A stretch of 64,000 nucleotides of DNA from Tetrapyrgos nigripes (lineage: Eukaryota; Basidiomycota; Agaricomycetes; Agaricales; Campanellaceae). The notes beneath the pieces were generated by a model. It did no database searches, had not been told where the DNA came from, and was given only the letters and a program-made list of their open reading frames with translations. Numbering within the stretch: position 1 is the first letter of the stretch; the number at the start of each line of letters is the position of its first letter. The stretch is taken from contig JAACJM010000135.1 of the NCBI GenBank assembly GCA_013368315.1, positions 124,001-188,000 of the forward strand, in the 5' to 3' direction. The position numbers and the translations under genes were made by a program. Positions 22,130 through 31,786 of the stretch are shown piece after piece.

Positions 22130-22354
22130 TACGTACTTGGAGTCAGACGATTTTGATGTTGGGTAGATGCAAGTCATCTTCTTATTAGTGAAAATGAGGC
22201 TGAGGAAGGTGTAGTCTGAAGAGTCATAGAGCACAGGAAAGGGAGCTTTCTGCGGAAAGACATCGATAGGACAGAGTAAGCCGCGTCGTTGATGGAAGTA
22301 GGAGGTTAGGCGAGAGAATATTTGACTTTGTTTGGCAGCGCCTTCACCCAGCAT
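22130..22354 (-). CDS. hypothetical exon, incomplete
   Basis: From ATG 22354 a clean frame reads MLGEGAAKQSQIFSRLTSYF, then CPIDVFPQKAPFPVLYDSSD and FTNKKMTCIYPTSKSSDSK, ending at a gtacgt donor near 22136. Composition looks like protein, but no following exon could be fixed and I know no relative. Confidence 0.35.
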
Positions 22355-22880
22355 CGCCTCATGGCAGTTTCCACTCTTTCACTTCGCCTGAAGTTACGAA
22401 TCTAGGATCGTTCCGATTTCTTAAAATTGCAGAATTAACCGTACGATCCGGAAGTCATTTTCCCTGAATGCCTGTAGGTCTCATGAGATAGAGTCTGTCA
22501 GCCCATGTAGTTGCACCTCCTGATTCCGGGTACGAGGCTCGCAAAATACCACCCGGCTTTCAGTAGATGCCTAAGAAACATATGGGTCATCCTCTGCTCC
22601 ATAAGATCAAGTAAGTACTGGTCAAAGTACGGAGGGAACGAGCCTGACGTTCCAGATTCCTATAATCGCCTCGGTTTCACTGGAGGACTATTTCGACAGG
22701 TTGCGAATTTTACAGTAGTCTTTTGTTGTTGCAGAATAGCCTAATCCTAGCCATGTGCAATACACCACTCATGTGCGTAGTGCTGAGCGAGTTCAGAATT
22801 CTCCGAACCGAAATAGTCCAGGAACTCAGGAACTCACCTCAAGGCGTCCGAGCGCATAAGCGAACACGGTGGGTGGTTAC
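22355..22880. other. no gene seen
   Basis: Nothing recognised between the hypothetical exon and the dispersed repeat below the Helitron. Confidence 0.4.
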
Positions 22881-22882
22881 GT

Positions 22883-22955
22883 TGCTCTGCTAAAACACCT
22901 ACTGGGGGAAAAAGCCATCGCTTCGCGTGGCAAGTTACGAGGCCTTTCATATACT
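22883..22955 (-). repeat. dispersed repeat with hairpin, below the Helitron
   Basis: About 70 bp similar to 63674-63755 in the same orientation. Read on the minus strand both contain GCCTCRTAAYTTGCCAYGC and an 18-nt hairpin (22914-22931): GCCACGC-gaa-GCG-a-TGGC here and GCCATGC-aaa-GCA-g-TGGC there. It lies ~220 bp past the Helitron stop codon, where a Helitron 3' hairpin would be expected, but I cannot show the usual CTRR end. Confidence 0.6.
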
Positions 22956-23146
22956 ATCAAAAGCTGTGTTAATCATACAGATGGTATGAATGTGCAAAGT
23001 GAAAAGCAGTATCCTCACTGTCATTGATAGTAACGATACATCTCTGGCATATGTTAAAAAATCTTCAATACTTTCAGTTTGCCAGATTGCCAAAATTATG
23101 TGGTATATCTTTCAAAAGCATATTATGTTAGTCACTTAGTCATCTG

Positions 23147-26100
23147 TCAATCCTGAATATATAACACTCCTATCATTGCTTTACTCCCATTATCTGCAGT
23201 TTTAAAGTAGGTCTCATTAACATCATTGATATTACAGTTCTCTGGCTGGAAATTTCTCTGACAAGTGATACCATCATGATAGTGTATTGAGCCATTTGAA
23301 GTTATAAAACGACATGTAAAGTGATGACCACCCATGTATGTAACTGCTCTAAGTGTAAATCCTATCATTGCACCAGTAGCATCTGGTATAGTCAATTTCT
23401 GGTTGAGATTCATCTGTGGGTCAAAAATATTAAAGTATATAAGCGGAGATGCCTCTGTTATTACTGATTGAAGTGGTGGGTTCCCCTCGCAGCTACATGC
23501 AAGGCCTCCACTGTGAAGGCCACCAGTCATGTAGTCATGTACCCAGTCTTGGATATAACATGGGCGTTTGAACTTTGATTTCCATGTTCTATCTGGATAG
23601 ATGTCCATGACTGACTTCAGAATAATCTGCCCAAATGTCTCATGTACTGGTACAAGTAAATGGCATGTCAGACATAGTAACTCAGCTGTAGAATATGTGA
23701 GTGTACCAAACATGTGATGTGCAAGTACATCAATATGACCTCCTTGTTGTCCATAAGGAAAGCTCTCTGGGTCTATGCCATGAAGCAGCTGTCGCACAAT
23801 ATTACGTCCATCTTCTAATGTCTGTACATTTCTCTCAGTTAAGACAAAGTTTGCGATTAATCCTTCTGAAAATCTATTGAGTTGAGTGAAGAATTGACTC
23901 CATTTTTCCTTGTCCTCTTGCCATAGATTTAAGATTATAGTGAATATAGTATCATATGGGCAGCTCCAATCTTGGGCATTCCAAATCATGCCTTGCAAAG
24001 CTGTAGACATTGGCTCCTGTCTACTATCTGTGCAATGCTTAGGCTTTTTGTTTGTGACTGTTTGAGGCTCATCATTTTTTCTTTTTCTTGTTGTTTTAGT
24101 ATGCACTACCAATTGCCATGGTGTATTCTCTGCAATGGAAGGGAGCAGTTTATCCCCTGGCTCCATCAAAGCCTTGGGTATATCAGCGGGAATATAGTCT
24201 TCACCTTTGTGTTCAAAATAACTTCTAATCAATTGGTTTCTTGTTTCTCCAGTGACTTTAGGGTCAAGCCTCTGAGTGTATTGAAGCTCAGTAATTTCAT
24301 TGAGCAACAAAAGTTCTCTGAATTCCTGCCTCAAATATCCTGATACTCCACTGTCAATCTTTCTTGGGTCAATTTGATCTAGGAGCACTATTCCATCAGC
24401 ATTGCTGCTTCGTGAGAATGCAGTATAATAAGCATGGTGGTTTTTGAGGTTTTTGCAATGTATAAGATTGTGAATTCTTGTCTTGCCCTGTGACACATAA
24501 TCAGTAATAGCAAAGTTAGGTAAGACCATCACTTGCTCTCTTTTAATTGTAAGACAAGTATCATTTGGAAGTGTACACTTCACAGTTTGGGATGATCTTG
24601 ATAATGGGACTACATTCTTTGGAAGATCTGGAAGGATGATGTTTTGTGGAGGATCCTTCAACTTGACAAATAATGTATCTAAGACTCTCTGTCCTTGTGG
24701 ACCAATGTTTTCTTGCCAACCAAATACAGTTCCTTCTTGGCCATTTGTAATGCAAAGTTCTGTTGCATAGTTTTGCTTGATTATTATAGGCAGACCTATA
24801 CACAGGCTTAATTTCCCAGGAATATGATTATTTGTTGTAGAAGGCAGAGCATTCCAGAGAAAATTTTGACGTGTTGAGTCAATTTTTCCATGCTTAAGCA
24901 CACCTTCTATAGTTCGTTTCCGTCCTCTTTTTCGATCGCCAACTTGGGTAGAGCTTGAGGCAATAGAGTCAATTGAGAAGAATTCTACGAGTTCCTGATT
25001 TGTGTCAGATGCATACCTCACGCTTCCCTTTTGATTAATTGTATCTTTATGTACGTTCCATGCAGTTATGATAGATATATTACGGAATTCATCCTTTAAA
25101 AAGATATCACTCTTTTGTGGAGTAGTAGTACGACTCTGCAAAAATTGGATATCAGCAGAATTACATTTTCCATATCTCATATTCTCGAGTGCTTTTCTTA
25201 AAGCAGTATCTTGTGGTGATTCTTTGGTTTGACGCATATTTTCCTTGAGAATTACAGCCTTTGTAACTTGTTGCCAAATGGATTTCCCAATAGACTGTTC
25301 TTGTTCTTTAGGCTTCATTCTTGGGTTGATTTCCATTTCAATTGGGTGGTATAAGTAAGGGCCTATCACTGGAGGTATTTGTGCAAAGTCACCAGCAAGT
25401 ATAATATTCAATCCACCAAAAGGCTTTTCTGGCTGGTTCTTGGCTGCAGCAAGTTTAGCACTGATTTGGTACATATTATGGCAGTTAATCATTGAAATCT
25501 CATCTAAAAAAATATATTCAACTCCTCTTAATTTCTCCTGAACTTGCTTAATAGATGCTGATTCGTGTAAAAAGCCAGCTTCTTTATTATTATTGTTTCT
25601 AATACCCAAAACAGAATGATAAGTAGCTCCGTTCAATATTGCTGCAGCAGTTCCTGTTGGCGCTAAACAGATAAATCTGTAGTGCTCATTTCTAGCTTCA
25701 AAAAGGCCTTTGAGTGCCTTAATCACTTGTGATTTACCTGTACCACCCATTCCTCCTAGATACATCTTTAGCTGCTCTGTTTGAGGGCTGCTAATATGAT
25801 TAGCAATAATTCGAAATGCTCTTTCCTGATCGTTGTTTAATGTAAACTTTTTTACACATGATTCGATTTTTTCTTGAGAGTCTACTAAAGCTGCAGTGAA
25901 GTTTTGCATGAAGTATGCAGCTGCAAGAATTGTTGTTGATACTTGTGACTGTGGTGGCAGCATTGGGGGCATGTTTGGTGGTATCAACGATTGTGACGGA
26001 ATCTGAGCAAGTCGTGTATCATTTATTTTTTGCTTTAACTGTTTTATAATTGAATCCCATTCTAAGCCATTTCGCTTTTCTGTTGACTGGAACATTTTTG

Positions 26101-29100
26101 GTGCCACCTCACAAGACTGTGTTTTAGATCCTTCACCTAGCCATCCAATCTGCTGAAGCCAATACTCCACATCTTTACTCTGCTGACAATGTCGAAAATA
26201 CTGTGGACCCAGCATATCAACATCACCATAGTCATCGATTTCTTCATACTCCCCATAGTGATCTGCGGATTCCTGACTTGGATCATTTACTATATTATTC
26301 AAGGATTTTGGAAATGAATCAAAGGAAAATCCAGTTTTTTTGAGTTGTTGATGAAAGTCGTCTCGTGCATCATAACATTCATATTTCAAGTTAACATTAT
26401 TCATTATCTCTTTCTGTCTTTGTGTAAAATTGAACTGTGTAAAGCTTTCTGACCAATTTTCATTGGAGAGTTTTAGATCACTTCCATTTCTCCATGGTTT
26501 GAACAAACATAGCATAGTCAAAAAATAAAAATCCTCATCACCCTGATTTTTCCGAGGCAAGGAGCCACCTTTGAAATTAGGAACAATATTATGCTGTCTG
26601 CTAGAATCACAATACACTTCATGTGTTAGATATTGAGGATGTTGACTTTGAAATGTATGATATCCTTTTGTTACAGCATAGTTTTCCTTTATTGTAGCCT
26701 CCATCTCTACATCATTTGTGGCACCACACTGAACTTGACTTTTTCTTACTCTTGGACGTCTTTGGACTTTAGCAGTCTGTATCCATTCATATAAACTCAT
26801 GGATTCATACTCACTAGGCCTGAACCTGTAGTTATCAACTTGTGATGTTCCATAGATCTTTTTTTGATTCGTTTTTAACACTACTTTTTCAGCATTTTGG
26901 AAATCTTCTGGGTGAGACAGTGTATACTGAGATAGAGCTGTGTTGTTTGATGTATCTTGCAAAGTGCAGCTCTTTACTGAGCCTGCTTCAAGATCAAGTT
27001 GGATAGCTGCAACATATGTTTGCCACCAAAAGTCAATGAATGAATGACTAACATAATGGTCTGGTAAGCCTAACAAATATAATGATGCAAGGGGACTTCC
27101 TATTTCAAGTTTTGTTTGTAAGCTGTTGACCAACTGCATTAGAAGTGTCCGTGTAGTATGTTCAGGATCTGCAGTAGTGTTGAGGATCTCTGCATTCTTT
27201 TCCAAAATATCAGACAATAAAGAAAAGATCTGGTGAGTCTTTAGGGATTGCTTTGTGATATAATCTGAAACATATGCCACGACTGCCTTGATTGAAGTGC
27301 CTGACATCAAGCTAGTAACATCAGTGTTTGCCCTGATAGCATAAGTCAGTTCAGCAGTAATTGTATTCATCATAGGCTCTAGCTTTTTAAAATTAAGATG
27401 ACCATCTGTACTGTCAAAGTAACTTTCTGGAAAGGTGTCCCGTGGAAAGCGTTTGACACATTCACCTTCCTTGTTTTGACAACCTCTATAGGCACTTCGT
27501 TTTATAGCCATAGTACTAGCATTATCACCTGGCTTTATGGTAGTGTCATCATTATACATCGATTTACATGTATGTATATTAGAGCGAAGTAAGATATCAT
27601 CAACTGTTTCCTCATATTTAGACCACCAAGTTCTTAATTGAAGACACTTTTTGCAGGGCTGACTACTATTGCTGCTCACACTACAATTGCAAAACACTGG
27701 TGGCATATCTGGTAATGTTTGTGTAGGATCTTGATAATTCATTGATGCTTGAAAAGACTCAGTGACTATATCATGGATACCTGCTCTCACTGTCCGTACA
27801 TGTGGAACCTTTGCCTTGACTTCAGCATGACCACCTGTTAGAAATTCTCCTCTATGTACACTTTCCAGATATTCAATTAGCGCTTGCTGAAATTGAGAGT
27901 CATTATTCATAATTCTGTCACGCATTTGCTGAGGAGTCAGTGCTGCGCGGATCCATAATAGTAGATGCAAATGAAGTGTGAGCCTCCCTTGTTGCTCAAC
28001 TGTTCCATAATATGCTGCTGTATCTCCAAATATACCAGTATGCTCAGCTTTTACACCTAGAATGTGGAGTAGAAACATTTCAACCATAAAGTTAAAGAAT
28101 TTTGCGGCTGCCACAGGGTTTTCAGCAATTAATTTATAGCGCTCATTATAAGATCTAATTTCAGGAGTGAACGTTGTTTTGGTATCAGCAAAATACAAGG
28201 AAATAGGATGCAGATGATCAGCAGGAGATAGTGTAATAAACCAAACAGGTGTACCCAGAAAAGAAATCAGAGACCAGATTTCATTCCGCATATTTTTCTT
28301 GCTACTCAAAGATCCCTGAACTTGACAGCTAACATGATCAATGTCATTCAATATACTAAAACATTTAGTCTCTTCAGCATTCACAGGTATAACCTTTTCA
28401 CCATCAATCATTCTTTGTGTTATAGTTTTGATGACTGAAGAATCTAGAGTCATGAGTCTTTCAACAACAGACTTGAAGTTTTTTCGTTTGGTAAGAATAA
28501 AGCTGCCAGTAGATGCATTCTTGATTTGACGTATATTAAATGCTATCATTGGAAAATACAGATCCTTTTGAAATCTTTTATCATAATATTGTAGCTTGCT
28601 CTGAATTTGTGATTCTTCACTAAGCCTACCTTCAATAAATTCATTTCCAAACCCACCATATCCATATGGAAACAGCCATGGAAACATACTTGGAAACAAT
28701 GAAGGATTATTGTATATGCTTTGTGGTGTAGGGCCAGATCCAATTCCCAGCGTTTTTCCACCAGTATGTAGATGATAGAGTGCAAATGCCTTCAGCTTGT
28801 TGACATCAGAATCTGCATATTCTTGACCACTGAGACCATGAACAACAAATGGGCAAGGTCCTGAATCTGTGCCTTCAGTTTCATCTGCATCATGAACACT
28901 CATTGTCAAAGGATCTTTCACAAGTTCTTCAGTTTCTGATTTCATATATTGAATCTCAATTGGAATTCCATACTCTGGATAGGTTGACAAATTTTCCTTT
29001 GAAATGTTCAAGTCCTGATAGTCCTTATGGTTTAATTTCAGCCATGTCAATGCATTGGCAACTTTATTTCTTCTAACCAATAAAGGGATTCTCTGTAATT

Positions 29101-30697
29101 CAGTTTTTGTAGGCTTTGCTGGACCCATAAAGACAAAAGCAAGAACTTCGCTCAGCTCTTTTTGTGGTGGTGGTAATACTTGGTAAACAGTTGTTGTAGG
29201 ATTTGCAAACATAACAGCATTTGCTATAAGTTTTCCTCTACCAGATTTAACTCGGACCACACATCGGTTATGTCTAATTCTGGCTAATAAAAGAGATTCA
29301 GCATATGTCAGGTCTTGAAGCTCTTTTGGAACTTCTCCAAGCCACTGACCATTGGCAAGGGCTTTGATTGGCACACGACCACCTTCCAAACATATATCAC
29401 ATTCTCTGCAAATGAATTCACAGCCTCTGGCCAATATTGGTTCATTTAAACTTTCCACTTTGGCATTGCTATCATTCCTCTCTTTTCGGGTCACATGGGG
29501 TCTCACTAGTAAATGTCTATTAAATGATGATTCATTAAGTTGTTTTGCTTTCGAACACAGTGTTAGCTGGCCACAGACTGCACAACCTACCTCAACAAAA
29601 TTTTCTGGCATACAAGCACTAGCAATACCTGTAAGTACCTCATGTCTTAATTTAAAAGTAGGAGGTTTGGGAGGAAAACATGCTGGCTCTTCAGAATTAT
29701 TCACATGTTGTTGAAGTATTTTTCTGGTGCTAGAGATTTTCTGAAGTTTCTTTTGGCTTTTTGGTACAAAGATGTATTGAAATTCCTCACAAGATGTTTC
29801 ACATATATGTGTGGAAAGAGTTTGTCTGATGTCCTCTATGAAAGATTTTCTTTGTAGCTTGATTTTATGTCTTTGCGCGAGCATTTGTAATTTTTTCAAA
29901 GGCAATTGGGTTACAACCAAATGGAGTGGGATATTGTTACACAATATATGATTTGCATATTGTGGTGGCTCCATTCCCCGCTGAACTACATCAGCCAGTT
30001 CAAATTCACATCGATCTGACAGCATATTGTTCACTTCCTGATGCCAGGAAGTTATATGGGGTTTGAGTGAGGCATAGGTTATTGGCTGGAGCTTTCCTCC
30101 ACCTATCATTGATATGTTGCTGGTGACTCTAGTAGACATATTTTTTGGACCCCTGATATTGCTTGAATTAAGCTGTCTTTGTAGACATTGGTAGTCATGT
30201 CTACGGACATAGAACCTCAAAATTGTTAAAAATGACAAGGTAATACTCAGCTTTAGACTATGTATACAGACTAGAAGGTCATAGTTGGGGCTACATGTAT
30301 GATATCCAGAGTTTTTTGTTATGATATAATTGTGTGAGTCATGGAATTTATCAGTGGTATTCATATTTTTGTAGCCATCTTCAACTGTCAGATATGGAAT
30401 GTTCTGAAAATTCAAAGTAGGATAGGACTGTAATAATTCAATTTCCAAAGGTTGGTGTAAATGTAATACAATTTCCGGGATTAAATCAATTTCCATTTTA
30501 TTGTCGGGATCTTGGTTGCTTCCACCTGAAAAGAGTTCAGGAGCACTATCCTGTATAACAAACGGTAGTTCAAGATGTGAAAGCGGCTCTGCACAGATCT
30601 GTTGTAGATGGTGCTGAGGATTTGCATTTGGAATGATGTTTAAGAACGGGAGAAGCAAAAGATAGTAGCAGAGGTAGTGATAGCCAATGACCAACAT
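23147..30697 (-). CDS. Helitron Rep-helicase with C-terminal cysteine-peptidase-like domain
   Basis: An uninterrupted 2,516-codon frame. The first ~186 residues are hydrophobic and low in structure, so the true start may be Met187 (MSTRVTSN, 30139). Domains: zinc-type CAVCGQLT and RECDIC motifs (~390-440); Rep nuclease with HUH motif TLHLHLLLW (His909, His911) and two-tyrosine motif YVSDYITK (Tyr1142, Tyr1146, Lys1149); a zinc-knuckle region (CNCS, CKKC, CVKRFP) between them; PIF1-type helicase with Walker A GGMGGTGKSQ (Lys1655), Walker B FLDEISM, GDFAQIPPV and the late YTAFSRS motif. The C-terminal ~280 residues hold WSCPYDT (Cys2246), GGHHFTC (His2459) and YHDG (Asp2475), a Cys-His-Asp order like papain-fold deubiquitinases. 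It nicks and copies DNA for rolling-circle transposition. No stops or shifts, so recently active. Confidence 0.92.
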   Translation of the reverse strand: MLVIGYHYLCYYLLLLPFLNIIPNANPQHHLQQICAEPLSHLELPFVIQDSAPELFSGGSNQDPDNKMEIDLIPEIVLHLHQPLEIELLQSYPTLNFQNIPYLTVEDGYKNMNTTDKFHDSHNYIITKNSGYHTCSPNYDLLVCIHSLKLSITLSFLTILRFYVRRHDYQCLQRQLNSSNIRGPKNMSTRVTSNISMIGGGKLQPITYASLKPHITSWHQEVNNMLSDRCEFELADVVQRGMEPPQYANHILCNNIPLHLVVTQLPLKKLQMLAQRHKIKLQRKSFIEDIRQTLSTHICETSCEEFQYIFVPKSQKKLQKISSTRKILQQHVNNSEEPACFPPKPPTFKLRHEVLTGIASACMPENFVEVGCAVCGQLTLCSKAKQLNESSFNRHLLVRPHVTRKERNDSNAKVESLNEPILARGCEFICRECDICLEGGRVPIKALANGQWLGEVPKELQDLTYAESLLLARIRHNRCVVRVKSGRGKLIANAVMFANPTTTVYQVLPPPQKELSEVLAFVFMGPAKPTKTELQRIPLLVRRNKVANALTWLKLNHKDYQDLNISKENLSTYPEYGIPIEIQYMKSETEELVKDPLTMSVHDADETEGTDSGPCPFVVHGLSGQEYADSDVNKLKAFALYHLHTGGKTLGIGSGPTPQSIYNNPSLFPSMFPWLFPYGYGGFGNEFIEGRLSEESQIQSKLQYYDKRFQKDLYFPMIAFNIRQIKNASTGSFILTKRKNFKSVVERLMTLDSSVIKTITQRMIDGEKVIPVNAEETKCFSILNDIDHVSCQVQGSLSSKKNMRNEIWSLISFLGTPVWFITLSPADHLHPISLYFADTKTTFTPEIRSYNERYKLIAENPVAAAKFFNFMVEMFLLHILGVKAEHTGIFGDTAAYYGTVEQQGRLTLHLHLLLWIRAALTPQQMRDRIMNNDSQFQQALIEYLESVHRGEFLTGGHAEVKAKVPHVRTVRAGIHDIVTESFQASMNYQDPTQTLPDMPPVFCNCSVSSNSSQPCKKCLQLRTWWSKYEETVDDILLRSNIHTCKSMYNDDTTIKPGDNASTMAIKRSAYRGCQNKEGECVKRFPRDTFPESYFDSTDGHLNFKKLEPMMNTITAELTYAIRANTDVTSLMSGTSIKAVVAYVSDYITKQSLKTHQIFSLLSDILEKNAEILNTTADPEHTTRTLLMQLVNSLQTKLEIGSPLASLYLLGLPDHYVSHSFIDFWWQTYVAAIQLDLEAGSVKSCTLQDTSNNTALSQYTLSHPEDFQNAEKVVLKTNQKKIYGTSQVDNYRFRPSEYESMSLYEWIQTAKVQRRPRVRKSQVQCGATNDVEMEATIKENYAVTKGYHTFQSQHPQYLTHEVYCDSSRQHNIVPNFKGGSLPRKNQGDEDFYFLTMLCLFKPWRNGSDLKLSNENWSESFTQFNFTQRQKEIMNNVNLKYECYDARDDFHQQLKKTGFSFDSFPKSLNNIVNDPSQESADHYGEYEEIDDYGDVDMLGPQYFRHCQQSKDVEYWLQQIGWLGEGSKTQSCEVAPKMFQSTEKRNGLEWDSIIKQLKQKINDTRLAQIPSQSLIPPNMPPMLPPQSQVSTTILAAAYFMQNFTAALVDSQEKIESCVKKFTLNNDQERAFRIIANHISSPQTEQLKMYLGGMGGTGKSQVIKALKGLFEARNEHYRFICLAPTGTAAAILNGATYHSVLGIRNNNNKEAGFLHESASIKQVQEKLRGVEYIFLDEISMINCHNMYQISAKLAAAKNQPEKPFGGLNIILAGDFAQIPPVIGPYLYHPIEMEINPRMKPKEQEQSIGKSIWQQVTKAVILKENMRQTKESPQDTALRKALENMRYGKCNSADIQFLQSRTTTPQKSDIFLKDEFRNISIITAWNVHKDTINQKGSVRYASDTNQELVEFFSIDSIASSSTQVGDRKRGRKRTIEGVLKHGKIDSTRQNFLWNALPSTTNNHIPGKLSLCIGLPIIIKQNYATELCITNGQEGTVFGWQENIGPQGQRVLDTLFVKLKDPPQNIILPDLPKNVVPLSRSSQTVKCTLPNDTCLTIKREQVMVLPNFAITDYVSQGKTRIHNLIHCKNLKNHHAYYTAFSRSSNADGIVLLDQIDPRKIDSGVSGYLRQEFRELLLLNEITELQYTQRLDPKVTGETRNQLIRSYFEHKGEDYIPADIPKALMEPGDKLLPSIAENTPWQLVVHTKTTRKRKNDEPQTVTNKKPKHCTDSRQEPMSTALQGMIWNAQDWSCPYDTIFTIILNLWQEDKEKWSQFFTQLNRFSEGLIANFVLTERNVQTLEDGRNIVRQLLHGIDPESFPYGQQGGHIDVLAHHMFGTLTYSTAELLCLTCHLLVPVHETFGQIILKSVMDIYPDRTWKSKFKRPCYIQDWVHDYMTGGLHSGGLACSCEGNPPLQSVITEASPLIYFNIFDPQMNLNQKLTIPDATGAMIGFTLRAVTYMGGHHFTCRFITSNGSIHYHDGITCQRNFQPENCNINDVNETYFKTADNGSKAMIGVLYIQD

Positions 30698-31786
30698 GGT
30701 GATGGCAGGATGCTTGACGGTGAAGTTGTAAGAGGCGTGCTGAGGACAATGTGGTTCAGTCTCAAGAGAGTTGAGACGTCTGACGTGGCAGCCTGCCTCG
30801 GACTCACACGCCTAGCCGCAATGATCCGAGCCATTCGGAGTTCCGCATGCAACTGCAATGATCCGAGTCATTCGGAGCTGCGCAAGTACATCTTACATGG
30901 CGTCAAAGGTGTGGTTAGAAGTACCGACAAACTAAAGTTAATATTGCGAGCCATTGTCCTCAAAGAATTATGCTTCCATTGGGCTTTGGACGATGATGTA
31001 CACACGGAATGATGATGTAACAAACTTGTTAAAAGTACAAGGAGAGAGCGATCCGCGACAATGATGAAGAGAGTAAATGAATGGGTATCACGAGTCACAA
31101 TAGTCAGCCAAAACTGCTCACGTCGACTTATCCGCATCAAAAGAGAAAGGCACCGATGGCTCCCCAGAATGTGCTCCAACGTCTGCACCTTGGCTTTCTA
31201 CCTCTCAACTTCGACTGTCCACCCTACCCCCCAACATCTGTTGATGCGACTCGTTCTTACAAACGCTGTTTGAAGCTGTGGCTATGCAAAGCGGCCATAC
31301 CGGGATTTACCTCCATACCTCGGTATTCTGGGCTTCGTTATTGCCACGCAAGGCGGTGACCCACAAGTCATTTCTTCAACTCGATCTCTTCCTTCTCGGA
31401 AGCATTGGGACTGAGCTGTACTAGCGAGTTCATCCCCATCACGGAAGCCGGACACCTGTTTTACTTGTTTGCGAAGAAGGCAGCCACCTGAGCCTCTTTG
31501 CGAGAAGTTACAGAGAAAGTAACTTAGTAACAAGCTTGTAAGGGAGCGTCAAGAGGAAGAAGACTGGTGATGTTTTTCCTCTTGTGCTGTAGAATGAGTC
31601 TTTTTGCGTTTTGGGTCAGGAGAGATGACATTTATGGTAGCATTGATCACATAGATTCTGCTTGACACGTTTGATATATGTACAGGTTAGGTATCTATAA
31701 ATGCAAAGTACTCAAATATAAGCCATGGTAAGGCATGAAAAAGATAAGGAAGCTGTTGAAGCCGACGACGATTAGGAATGCACCCT
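30698..31786. other. no confident gene; short direct repeat
   Basis: A ~28-bp word, CAATGATCCGAGYCATTCGGAG with flanks, is repeated at 30818-30847 and 30855-30884. The 111-codon frame over it is not recognised. The Helitron 5' end should lie in this stretch. The last part is the likely 3' region of the next gene. Confidence 0.4.

Larger units (their letters stand above)
22883..30900 (-). mobile_element. autonomous Helitron (ends not fixed)
   Basis: A rolling-circle transposon defined by its intact Rep-helicase ORF. The 3' end is probably near the hairpin at 22914-22931; the 5' TC end is somewhere above 30697 and was not identified. Boundaries here are approximate. Confidence 0.6.

Noticed and set aside
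22883..22955. Exact Helitron 3' terminus
   Set aside because: A hairpin is present at the right place but no CTRR end or A/T insertion site could be shown; the similarity to the second copy also extends past the expected end.
31300..31372. A third copy of the dispersed hairpin repeat above the Helitron
   Set aside because: Only about 25 bp (TTGCGTGGCAATAACGAAGCC) resembles it; pairing is weaker and flanks do not match.
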